Shown here: piece by piece, positions 56,071-63,959 of the stretch | How the letters are laid out: every line of letters begins with the position of its first letter | Numbering within the stretch: position 1 is the stretch's first letter | Assembly: GCA_965116115.1 (NCBI GenBank) | Contig: OZ220486.1 | Coordinates: 2,604,001 to 2,668,000, forward strand | DNA: 64,000 nucleotides | Origin: JAPOXR01 sp965116115 | GTDB lineage: Bacteria > Pseudomonadota > Alphaproteobacteria > Rhodobacterales > Rhodobacteraceae | Direction of reading: 5' to 3' | Made by a program: the position numbers and the translations under genes | The notes under the pieces: generated by a model | Seen by the model: the letters and a program-made list of their open reading frames with translations, nothing else | Database searches by the model: none | Told to the model about the DNA's origin: nothing

Positions 56071-56391
56071 ATGAAGACCATCAGCACATTCTCCCACGCC
56101 TCCGCCAGCGTTTCGAACATCAACGCGCTCGTCGAAGAGGCGTACGAAGAAGTGACCGAGAGTTTCGAGAAATTCTGCCTGACGACGGGCATCGCGTATC
56201 TGCGGCAGATGATGGACGAGGACGCCGAACGGCTGGCCGGGAAGCGTTACAGTCATTCTCCCGACAAGCCGGGGCACCGCCAGTGCCATGCGCGCTCCCA
56301 GGTCGGGTTCCACGGCGGCAAGGTCGGCATCGACCGTCCCCGGCTCCGTTGCAAGGCTGCGGGCAAGGAGATGTCTCTGCCGAGCCAGTAA
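56071..56391 (+). CDS. IS256-family transposase, N-terminal part (copy C)
   Basis: The first 106 residues (MKTISTFSHASASVSNINAL to KEMSLPSQ), ending in TAA. The frame remains open beyond the TAA into the catalytic part at 56428. The ATG is preceded by AGGAAG at good spacing. The same stop occurs in all four copies. Whether this is a separate protein, a readthrough point or a fixed lesion is open. Confidence 0.75.
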   Translation: MKTISTFSHASASVSNINALVEEAYEEVTESFEKFCLTTGIAYLRQMMDEDAERLAGKRYSHSPDKPGHRQCHARSQVGFHGGKVGIDRPRLRCKAAGKEMSLPSQ

Positions 56392-56427
56392 GAGATCTCC
56401 GCGGACGGCTATCTTGATCAACAGTCG

Positions 56428-57354
56428 GTGAATCTGATGACGGCGAATGTAGCGACCCGCAAGTTCCGCCGGGCGGTGAGGATTCCGGAGGCCGGGGTTC
56501 CGTGCGGGGCGGGCTGCGGGCTGTCGAAATCAGCCGTGTCCCGCCGGTTCAAGGCTCTGACGCAGGCGAAGTTTGATGAATGGATGACTTCCGATCTGTC
56601 GGAGCTTGATCTCGTCGCGGTTCAGATCGACGGGCTGCATCTGAGCGACCGCCTGCTGATGATCGGGGCGGTCGGCATTGACGCGTCCGGGCGTAAGCGC
56701 CCCCTGGGCGTCATCGAAGGCGCGACGGAGAATACCGCGGCCGTGCAGGCTCTGCTTGATGATCTGATCGAGCGCGGGCTTGACCCGGAGGGCTGTTATC
56801 TGTTCATCGTCGACGGAGCCAGGGCGCTCAGCAAGGCGATCCGGCGCACTTTCGGCGCGGATATCCCTATCCAGCGCTGTCAGGTTCACAAGGGCCGCAA
56901 CATCACCGACCGTCTCGCCGCGGAACATCACGCCGCCGTGCGGCGGACGCTCAGGCAGGCTTGGGAGCTGGATGACGCCGACAAGGCCGAGCGGCTGATG
57001 CGCAGCCTGGCCCGGCGGTTCGAACAGGAGGCTCCGGACGTCTCCCGGTCGATACTTGAGGGCTTGGACGAAGTCCTGACCGTCTCCCGGCTCGGCCTGC
57101 CGTTAGAGCTGCGGCGGTCGCTGGCGAGCACGAACATCATCGAATCGATGAACAGCACGGTCCGCCAGGTCTGCCGCAACGTGAAGCGCTGGAGGAACGC
57201 CGGGATGGCTTTGCGGCAGCCCGCCGCCGGCATGATGGAAGCCGAAAAGGGTTTCCGCCGCATCAAGGCGTACAGGCAGTTGCCCGTTCTCAAACAGGCT
57301 CTCATCGAATATCGTCAAAAGGATCGGCTTGACCGGCTCAAGGACGCCGCGTAG
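56428..57354 (+). CDS. IS256-family transposase, catalytic part (copy C)
   Basis: 308 residues in the same frame as the N-terminal ORF, starting at GTG 36 bases after its TAA (no clear ribosome site). It holds all catalytic residues of the IS256 DDE: VQIDGLHLSDR, FIVDGARALSKAIR and NIIESMNSTVRQV. The zinc-like GAGCGLSKSAVSRRF precedes them. Because the N-terminal DNA-binding part would be missing, activity depends on how the stop is handled. Confidence 0.8.
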   Translation: MNLMTANVATRKFRRAVRIPEAGVPCGAGCGLSKSAVSRRFKALTQAKFDEWMTSDLSELDLVAVQIDGLHLSDRLLMIGAVGIDASGRKRPLGVIEGATENTAAVQALLDDLIERGLDPEGCYLFIVDGARALSKAIRRTFGADIPIQRCQVHKGRNITDRLAAEHHAAVRRTLRQAWELDDADKAERLMRSLARRFEQEAPDVSRSILEGLDEVLTVSRLGLPLELRRSLASTNIIESMNSTVRQVCRNVKRWRNAGMALRQPAAGMMEAEKGFRRIKAYRQLPVLKQALIEYRQKDRLDRLKDAA

Positions 57355-57409
57355 ATAGTCGACAGGCAGCATCGCTCATGCGGGTTTCAACACCAAGCGG
57401 GACATCCCC

Positions 57410-57545
57410 GCAATCCGTGCAAATGGACAAGCCCGTTCCAGCGGTTAGCCTTAGGAATAGGCAGTGCTGGGGCGGCATATGCACGGTAAGTTTGATTGCT
57501 TCGCTTGGCCGCACACTCAAATACCCAGTCAAAATTGGTTGTGAC
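57410..57545 (-). pseudogene. SIR2-type defence gene, catalytic-core fragment
   Basis: The 136-bp piece between IS256 copy C and IS5 copy 2. Its minus-strand frame reads VTTNFDWVFECAAKRSN, then ALPIPKANRWNGLVHLHGL. TTNFD and HLHG are the NAD-binding Asn/Asp and catalytic His motifs of SIR2 domains. It joins in frame to the fragment at 58469 when IS5 and one TA are removed. Confidence 0.82.
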
Positions 57546-58468
57546 TAGGTTGTGTCCTCAAATATTTGACATGCCGAGCTGGTTGCGGCACAGTGCCGCA
57601 CGACCAGCGGTGAGAATGCTTGAAGGAGATTTGAAATGATCGGCAGCCGGCATGACATGACGAACGAGCAATGGCAGCGGATGGAGCGTGTGATGCCGAA
57701 AGGCCTGCCCGGGCCGCCGCGCAAGGACGACCGTAAGGTAATGGATGGGATATTTTTCGTGCTGCGCACCGGCATGCCATGGCGGGATCTGCCCGAGCGT
57801 TACGGGCCTTACACGACTTGTTACAACCGTTTTACCCGCTGGAGCAAATCGGGCCGCTGGCAGAAGATTCTTGAAGATCTTCAACGGCTTGAAGAAGCGG
57901 AAGAAGAAGCCGCGGACGAAAAAGACGACGGCGATCCGGCGCCGCGGAGCCGGATGATCGACTCGTCGTCGATCCGCGCTCACCGCCATGCCGCCGGGTC
58001 GCGCAAGGACGGCGAGCCGCAGGAGATCGGGCGTTCCCGGGGCGGATGGACGACGAAGATTCATGCCATGGTCGACGGCAAGGGCGGGCTGCGCCGCATG
58101 CGCTTGTCGCCCGGGCAGGCCGCCGACTGCGCCGAGGCGGCGCCCCTTCTTGACGGCCTTGAAGCCGGCTGCGTCCTGATCGCCGACAAGGCTTACGACA
58201 CCGAGGCCGTTCTCAAGCAGGCGGCGGAAGCCGGCTGCCGGGCCGTCATTCCGTCGAAGTCGAACCGCAGGCAGCAGCGGCCGCTGGATAAAGCTGTCTA
58301 TGCGAAGCGCAATGTCATTGAGCGTTTCTTCGGAAGAATCAAAGAGTTCCGGCGGGTCGCGACCCGCTTTGACAAGCGGGCCCGCAACTTCGCCGCCGCT
58401 GTCATCCTGACCGTCATCCGCTGCATGCTGCGGAATGACGCAAAGGGGATAATTGAGTCCACTACCTA
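57546..58468 (+). mobile_element. IS5-family element, copy 2
   Basis: Near-identical to copy 1, with the same termini and TA duplication (gtgac-TA ... TA-actg). It interrupts the SIR2 core between NLQL and VTTNFD, in the opposite orientation to that gene. Confidence 0.9.
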
Positions 58469-58469
58469 A
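57636..58469 (+). CDS. IS5-family transposase (copy 2)
   Basis: 277 residues, with catalytic motifs MIDSSSIRAHRHAAG, IADKAYD and NVIERFFGRIKEFRR. It keeps the consensus WTTKIHAM where copy 1 has changed. The stop TAA spans the element edge. This copy looks functional. Confidence 0.9.
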   Translation: MIGSRHDMTNEQWQRMERVMPKGLPGPPRKDDRKVMDGIFFVLRTGMPWRDLPERYGPYTTCYNRFTRWSKSGRWQKILEDLQRLEEAEEEAADEKDDGDPAPRSRMIDSSSIRAHRHAAGSRKDGEPQEIGRSRGGWTTKIHAMVDGKGGLRRMRLSPGQAADCAEAAPLLDGLEAGCVLIADKAYDTEAVLKQAAEAGCRAVIPSKSNRRQQRPLDKAVYAKRNVIERFFGRIKEFRRVATRFDKRARNFAAAVILTVIRCMLRNDAKGIIESTT

Positions 58470-58835
58470 CTGTAAATTTCCATCGTGACTGCGGGCTAGT
58501 TGAAGGAGTGCGGAGTGTGTATCAGTAGCTCCAACGCGATGCAGGTCGGGTCTCAGAACCCCAGCCAATGCGTTTAGAATTGCAACTTTCTGTCCGGGTA
58601 TTCGCTGCTCAAGCAAGTGCAGAACCATATCGTACTGTCCCCGCTCATAGGCGTCGATTTCCAATTCGTTGCATTCGGTACCCAACTGGTGGTAGATTTT
58701 GTTTACCAGTCCCTTGAAGCAAGGCAAACCCGCTGCACGGGAAATGCCAGATCCACAGAAGAACACTGTGTGACCTTCCTCATGCGCGTCCAGCAGCACC
58801 TCCGGAATGTCCGGGCCATTGTCTATGAATTGCAT
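58469..58835 (-). pseudogene. SIR2-type defence gene, N-terminal fragment
   Basis: Starts at ATG 58835 with MQFIDNGPDIPEVLLDAHEE, then the NAD-binding VFFCGSGISRAAGLPCFKGL, the canonical G-x-G-x-S-x-x-x-G-x-P start of SIR2 domains. It continues to LLQLARSHDGNLQL, where IS5 copy 2 interrupts. The start codon matches the natural N-terminus of this family. A TAGTAGTCTG motif lies 20 bp upstream, resembling an IS630 terminus, so the promoter region may also be displaced. Confidence 0.82.
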
Positions 58836-58887
58836 AGAGTGGGATTAGTAGTCTGCATTGGACGATGTTAATAAACCTCAGTTCTGC

Positions 58888-59018
58888 TTAAGCGGTCGCT
58901 TTTATTTTCGGCTTGTTCGGGGTGAGCTGGTATGCAGCGACAGCTGAGAGGATGTGCACCATTGCGTCAGTCGGCGAGCGATGGCGGGTATGGACAAGAC
59001 CGAGCTGCGATTTGAGCG
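58888..59018 (-). pseudogene. IS982-family transposase, C-terminal fragment
   Basis: The frame reads LKSQLGLVHTRHRSPTDAMV, then AVAAYQLTPNKPKIKATA and a stop. This is the IS982 tail. It joins the larger part at 60456-61238 across IS256 copy D (VFDAL-KSQL). Confidence 0.8.
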
Positions 59019-59116
59019 GGGGATGTCCCGATTGGTGTTGAATTTGATATGGGCGGTGTTGCCTCTCCCCCGAGCATCGGGCCCGGGGATTTTCTGAAGA
59101 AAAAGGAAGCAACACC

Positions 59117-59437
59117 ATGAAGACCATTAGCACATTCCCCGACGCCTCCGCCAGCGCTTCAAACATCAACGCGCTCGTCGAAGAGGCGTACGAAGACGTG
59201 ACCGAGAGTTTCGAGAAATTCTGTCTGACGACGGGCATCGCGTATCTGCGGCAGATGATGGACGAGGACGCCGAACGGCTGGCCGGGAAGCGTTACAGTC
59301 ATTCTCCCGACAAGCCGGGGCACCGCCAGTGCCATGCGCGTTCCCAGGTCGGGTTCCACGGCGGCAAGGTCGGCATCGACCGTCCCCGGCTCCGCTGCAA
59401 GGCTGCGGGCAAGGAGATGTCCCTGCCGAGCCAGTAA
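59117..59437 (+). CDS. IS256-family transposase, N-terminal part (copy D)
   Basis: 106 residues, ending LPSQ-TAA exactly as in copy C; AGGAAG precedes the ATG. It encodes the helical DNA-binding part, with RYSHSPDKPGHRQCHARSQV near the end. Confidence 0.75.
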   Translation: MKTISTFPDASASASNINALVEEAYEDVTESFEKFCLTTGIAYLRQMMDEDAERLAGKRYSHSPDKPGHRQCHARSQVGFHGGKVGIDRPRLRCKAAGKEMSLPSQ

Positions 59438-59473
59438 GAAATCTCCGCGGACGGCTATCTTGATCAACAGTCG

Positions 59474-60400
59474 GTGAATCTGATGACGGCGAGCGCAGCG
59501 ACCCGCAAGTTCCGCCGGGCGGTGAGGATTCCGGAGGCCGGGGTTCCCTGCGGGGCGGGCTGCGGGCTGTCGAAATCAGCCGTGTCCCGCCGGTTCAAGG
59601 CTCTGACGCAGGCGAAGTTTGATGAATGGATGACTTCCGATCTGTCGGAGCTTGATCTCGTCGCGGTTCAGATCGACGGGCTGCATATGAGCGACCGTCT
59701 GCTGATGATCGGGGCGGTCGGCATTGACGCGTCCGGGCGTAAGCGCCCGCTGGGCGTCATCGAAGGCGCGACGGAGAACGCCGCGACCGTGCAGGCTCTG
59801 CTTGATGATCTGATCGGGCGCGGGCTTGATCCGGAGGGCTGTTATCTGTTCATCGTCGACGGAGCCAAGGCGCTCAGCAAGGCGGTCCGGCGCACTTTCG
59901 GCGCGGATATCCCTGTCCAGCGCTGTCAGGTTCACAAGGGCCGCAACATCACCGACCGTCTCGCCGCGAAGCATCACGCCGCCGTGCGGCGGACGCTCAG
60001 ACAGGCCTGGGAACTTGATGACGCCGACAAGGCCGAGCGGCTGATGCGCAGCCTGGCTCAGCGGTTCGAACAGGAGGCTCCGGACGTCTCCCGGTCGATA
60101 CTTGAGGGCCTGGACGAGGTCCTGACCGTCTCCCGGCTCGGCCTGCCGTTAGAGCTGCGGCGGTCGCTGGCGAGCACGAACATCATCGAATCGATGAACA
60201 GCACGGTCCGGCAGGTCTGCCGCAACGTGAAGCGCTGGAGGAACGCCGGTATGGCTCTGCGGCAGCCCGCCGCCGGCATGATGGAGGCCGAGAAGGGTTT
60301 CCGCCGCGTCAAGGCGTACAGGCAGCTGCCCGTTCTCAAACAGGCTCTCATCGAACATCGTCGAAAGAATCGGCTTGACCGGCTCAAGGAAGCCGCGTAG
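59474..60400 (+). CDS. IS256-family transposase, catalytic part (copy D)
   Basis: 308 residues, in frame with the ORF before it, with intact VQIDGLHMSDR, FIVDGAKALSKAVR and NIIESMNSTVR. It differs from copy C by scattered substitutions, so the two are not a very recent duplicate pair. Confidence 0.8.
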   Translation: MNLMTASAATRKFRRAVRIPEAGVPCGAGCGLSKSAVSRRFKALTQAKFDEWMTSDLSELDLVAVQIDGLHMSDRLLMIGAVGIDASGRKRPLGVIEGATENAATVQALLDDLIGRGLDPEGCYLFIVDGAKALSKAVRRTFGADIPVQRCQVHKGRNITDRLAAKHHAAVRRTLRQAWELDDADKAERLMRSLAQRFEQEAPDVSRSILEGLDEVLTVSRLGLPLELRRSLASTNIIESMNSTVRQVCRNVKRWRNAGMALRQPAAGMMEAEKGFRRVKAYRQLPVLKQALIEHRRKNRLDRLKEAA

Positions 60401-60455
60401 GTAGTCGACAGGCAGCATCGCTCATGCGGGTTTCAACACCAAGCGGGACATCCCC

Positions 60456-61238
60456 TTTGAGCGCGTCAAAGACGGTTTCGACGACAAATCGTCTGCGCGG
60501 CAGGAGCTTGTCGATCATCGGCATGAGATAGTTCTTCATGTTCTTTGGGATGCCGGTGATCAGCCGCAGCCCGCGTTGCCGCGGCTTCATGAATGGTTTT
60601 TTCGGGATATAACCCTTGTCCGCGAAGATTTCGCCTTTCAAACCGCGGCTCACAGCGTCGAGCGCGGCGCGGTCATCGACATTGCCCGGCGTGATTTTCA
60701 GGGCTGTGATCTCACTCTTGTCATTGATGATGACATGCGGCTTGAAGCCGTGAAACCAGACTGTGGAAGCGCGCCCGCGCCCGCGCGCGGCCAGTCCGGC
60801 GAACGCCTTGTTGCGGCTGATCCTGCGGTCATGGCAGACCGGTATATGGCTGCTGTCAGCGATGCGGACGCCGGTCTTTTCACTCGAAAGGCAGTGCATC
60901 AGCAGGTACAGCGGCATGAACAGGCGCGGCTGCAGCATCACGAACCGGCCATAGCTCGGCAACTCGCCGAACAGGCTGCGGCAGTGCCGGCATACGCCGT
61001 ACAGGCAGAACAGCTTGAAGCGGCGGAACCCGCTCAAATGAAAAAACACCATGATGAACAGCATCTCCGACATGGAGAGCTCCCCGGCCCTGCGCCGCTT
61101 CGCGGAGCTGGGGATCAGGCAGTGTTTTTGCTGTTCTTCGCAGACTTTCTTGAAATCATCGAGACAGGTGAACAAGGCTTCTTTATGAATGTGCGCGGGG
61201 GATCTCCAGTTTGATAAACTGCTGAAACCGCGAATCAT
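60456..61238 (-). pseudogene. IS982-family transposase, main part
   Basis: From ATG 61238 (MIRGFSSLSNW), then LFTCLDDFKKVCEEQQ, FHLSGFRRFKLFCLYGV, IADSSHIPVCHDRR (first Asp), ALKITPGNVDDR, GEIFADKGYI (second Asp) and RRRFVVETVFDAL (Glu). The gene is cut by IS256 copy D before its last 45 codons. It otherwise looks intact. Its terminal repeats were not determined. Confidence 0.8.
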
Positions 61239-61405
61239 TTTCCAAGAGATTTGAGAATCCCCTGACTGAAACCTTAAACAGAACTGGGGTTGATTAACTC
61301 CGATTCGTCTGACTAAGGCCTGTGGACAAATCGGACTGCGCTTCGGGCGATTCGTTGCCAGAATTATTTTAACGACCACCGCAGGCAAGACAGTCAGAGA
61401 GACAA

Positions 61406-61640
61406 ATGAACGCTGACAGAACCATGCTGACTGATAAAATGCAGCAGCGGATCGAACCGCTTCTTCCCGGCAAAGCGACCGACCCCGGCGTCACCGCGGC
61501 GGACAACCGGCTTTTCGTTGAGTCGGTGCTCCAGCGCATCCGGACGGGCTCTCCGCAGCGCGACCTTCCACCGCGTTTCGGCAAACAGCACAGCGTGTAC
61601 AGGCGGTTCCGCCGCCAGTCGCTTTCGGGTGAACAAGCAC
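61406..61640 (+). pseudogene. IS5-family transposase, N-terminal fragment
   Basis: Reads MLTDKMQQRIEPLLPGKATD, then TAADNRLFVESVLQRIRTGS and VYRRFRRQSLSGEQ, the start of a different IS5 branch from copies 1 and 2. It is truncated before the catalytic domain; the following codons have no family signal. Confidence 0.65.
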
Positions 61641-61746
61641 GCATCCATATGCGGCTCTTACCTCGCCTTATTCAGGTCAACGGAAATCCGCCCGCCCGGT
61701 GCCGGCGGGGATCCAAACCGGCACCGTCTTGATCATCAATTCGAAA

Positions 61747-61950
61747 GGCTCAGTTTACAAATCGTATGCATCCATACTGTAATGTATTTATATACAAGGA
61801 GATAGACGGCGATAGATCACAAGCGGTTCCGTCAGACACCTCGACAACTATTCTGCAATGATATCAGTATGTTAGGCTGACAAATGCCTCCTCCCGCACA
61901 TTTTGTCTGCCGGAACCAAAAAACCATGCATACGATTTGTAAATTGAGCC
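61747..61950 (+). mobile_element. Miniature element of the IS1595 type (204 bp)
   Basis: Its ends are the same inverted repeat as the intact element at 33675 (one mismatch on the right). The 8-bp duplication attcgaaa is perfect (61739-61746 and 61951-61958). The interior keeps a scrap like the transposase start (gatagatcacaagcggttcc against gatgaatcacaagcaattt). It is therefore an internal-deletion derivative, mobilisable in trans. Confidence 0.85.
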
Positions 61951-62076
61951 ATTCGAAAATATCCAAAACAATGCGACGGAAACCAGCAGCTTCCCTGATT
62001 CCGGGTGAACGCCCGGCGAGCGCACACCCGGATCCCGCTTAAACCAAAGCGGCTCGCTTTCTTGAAGCGGAATCCG

Positions 62077-62268
62077 CTATTCGTCAACCGCAGTGGCCGC
62101 TCCGATGGCACCGCCGATAAGAGCGCCTTCAACCGGCTTGTCCCAGACAACCTCACCCGCAACCGCGCCGACCGCGCCGCCGATTGCAGTGTTTTCCACC
62201 ACTTTATCGTCGCATGCTGACAAAGCTAAGGCAGATGCCGCACACGCGGCAATGACTGATAATCGCAT
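62077..62268 (-). CDS. Small glycine-zipper lipoprotein
   Basis: A 63-residue protein with a lipoprotein signal (RLSVIAACAASALALSACDD; Cys about 19) and a C-terminal glycine zipper (AIGGAVGAVAGEVVW, then GALIGGAIGAATAV). Such proteins sit in the outer membrane; the function is unknown. A small lipoprotein gene between pccB and pccA is common in Rhodobacterales. A frameless stretch of 160 bp separates it from pccB. Confidence 0.75.
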   Translation of the reverse strand: MRLSVIAACAASALALSACDDKVVENTAIGGAVGAVAGEVVWDKPVEGALIGGAIGAATAVDE

Positions 62269-62426
62269 TTTTCTCTCCTGTATTTCAAATTGACGCGAAT
62301 CCGCGAGAACCGCATCTCTGCTCTGACGCCCTTCAGTACCGGCTTTTCATGTGAATTGCAAGAACTTTACCGCCGCTGGAATCCGCGCTGCGTTCCCGTC
62401 GTCGGCAGGATACGGCTGAACCCGGG

Positions 62427-63959
62427 CTAAAGAGGGATATTGTCGTGTTTTTTCGGCGGATTGGACAGTTTTTTCGTCCTCAGCGCCGCAAGTGCGCGGC
62501 AAACGCGTTTCCGCGTCGAATGCGGCAAAATGACTTCGTCGATGAAACCGCGTTCCGCCGCGATGAACGGGTTGGCAAACCGTTCTTCGTACTCGGCCGC
62601 GCGCGCGGCAGCGAAATCTTTGTCATCCAATTCCGACCGGTAAAGGATTTCTACCGCGCCTTTGGCCCCCATGACGGCAATCTGGGCGCTCGGCCAGGCA
62701 TAGTTGATGTCGCCGCGCAGATGTTTTGACGCCATGACATCATAGGCGCCGCCATACGCTTTGCGCGTGATGACCGTCACTTTCGGAACCGTTGCCTCGC
62801 CATAGGCGAAAAGCAGCTTGGCGCCGTGTTTGATTATGCCGCCGTACTCCTGCGCTGTGCCGGGCAGGAATCCGGGAACGTCAACCAAGGTGACAATGGG
62901 GATTTCAAAAGCATCGCAGAAGCGGACGAAACGAGCCGCTTTTCTGGAACTGTCAATATCCAGACAGCCCGCAAGCACCATGGGCTGGTTCGCAACCACG
63001 CCAACTGTCGAACCCTCAAGCCGAATGAATGCGGTAATGATGTTGCGGGCAAAGTCAGGCTGAATCTCAAAAACATCGCCCTCATCAGCAAGTTTGGCGA
63101 TGGCTTCCTTGATGTCGTAAGGAAGATTGGGATTTTCGGGAACGAGCGTGTCCAGCGAATGATCAATTCTGTCCGCAGCGTCAAAAAACGGGCGGACCGG
63201 AGGTTTTTCCCGATTGCTGAGCGGCAGGAAATCCATCAGGCGGCGCACTTCGGCGAGTGCGGTGATGTCATTCTCAAAAGCGCCGTCGGCGACCGACGAC
63301 TTCGACGTATGAGTCTTGGCTCCGCCAAGATCTTCCGCCGAAATGATTTCGTTCGTGACAGTCTTCACGACATCAGGTCCGGTCACGAACATGTAGGACG
63401 TACCGCGCACCATGAATATGAAATCAGTCATGGCGGGCGAGTACACCGCGCCGCCCGCGCACGGTCCCATGATGACGCTGATCTGCGGCACCACGCCTGA
63501 AGCCAGAATGTTGCGCTGAAAGACCTCCGCGTAGCCGGCGAGCGACGCGACGCCCTCCTGAATCCGTGCCCCTCCGGAATCGTTCAGCCCGATGACGGGA
63601 GCTCCGTTCTGCACCGCCATGTCCATGATTTTACAGATCTTCTGGGCGTGCGTCTCCGAGAGCGAACCGCCGAAAACAGTGAAATCCTGGCTGAAGACAT
63701 ACATCTGGCGGCCATTAATTGTTCCCCAGCCGGTGACGACTCCATCTCCGGGATAGCGGTTCTTCTCCATGCCGAAATCCGTGCAGCGGTGCGACACGAA
63801 CATATCGAACTCTTCGAACGATCCTTCATCAAGAAGCAGTTCGATCCGTTCTCTGGCGGTGAGCTTTCCCCTGCCGTGCTGGCTGTCGATGCGGCTCCGC
63901 CCGCCCCCTGCGCGCGCTTCTTTCCGGCGTTTTTCCAATTCGTCAGCAACCGTTTTCAT
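62427..63959 (-). CDS. pccB: Propionyl-CoA carboxylase, carboxyltransferase subunit
   Basis: Transfers CO2 from biotin on PccA to propionyl-CoA. It has 510 residues from ATG 63959 (MKTVADELEKRR), the normal family length; an ATG at 63974 is also possible. Crotonase-fold halves: GGARIQEGVASLAGYAEVF and VPQISVIMGPCAGGAVYSPA (N-half), then VANQPMVLAGCLDIDSSRKA and VDVPGFLPGTAQEYGGIIKH, and KAYGGAYDVMASKHL (C-half). It ends close to a small lipoprotein gene and is divided from pccA by the mobile island. Intact. Confidence 0.95.
   Translation of the reverse strand: MKTVADELEKRRKEARAGGGRSRIDSQHGRGKLTARERIELLLDEGSFEEFDMFVSHRCTDFGMEKNRYPGDGVVTGWGTINGRQMYVFSQDFTVFGGSLSETHAQKICKIMDMAVQNGAPVIGLNDSGGARIQEGVASLAGYAEVFQRNILASGVVPQISVIMGPCAGGAVYSPAMTDFIFMVRGTSYMFVTGPDVVKTVTNEIISAEDLGGAKTHTSKSSVADGAFENDITALAEVRRLMDFLPLSNREKPPVRPFFDAADRIDHSLDTLVPENPNLPYDIKEAIAKLADEGDVFEIQPDFARNIITAFIRLEGSTVGVVANQPMVLAGCLDIDSSRKAARFVRFCDAFEIPIVTLVDVPGFLPGTAQEYGGIIKHGAKLLFAYGEATVPKVTVITRKAYGGAYDVMASKHLRGDINYAWPSAQIAVMGAKGAVEILYRSELDDKDFAAARAAEYEERFANPFIAAERGFIDEVILPHSTRKRVCRALAALRTKKLSNPPKKHDNIPL

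Larger units (their letters stand above)
55975..57409 (+). mobile_element. IS256-family element, copy C
   Basis: Complete terminal repeats (left 55975, ggggatgtcccgatcggtgt; right end at 57409). Its 8-bp flanks differ (ttcattag and gcaatccg), so there is no target duplication. The SIR2 gene resumes on each side but with several hundred codons missing between. This indicates a deletion ending at this copy. Confidence 0.9.
59019..60455 (+). mobile_element. IS256-family element, copy D
   Basis: Complete ends and the 8-bp duplication tttgagcg (59011-59018 and 60456-60463). It is inserted in an IS982 transposase gene. The sequence is intact apart from the shared TAA. Confidence 0.92.

Noticed and set aside
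33200..59437. TAA reassigned as a sense codon (alternative code)
   Set aside because: TAA ends ordinary genes here with correct family lengths (addB, and the methyltransferase at 10213), so the in-frame TAAs are specific to the mobile elements.
53622..60455. Composite transposon bounded by IS256 copies B and D
   Set aside because: B and D each have their own target duplication and lie in different host genes, so they inserted independently.
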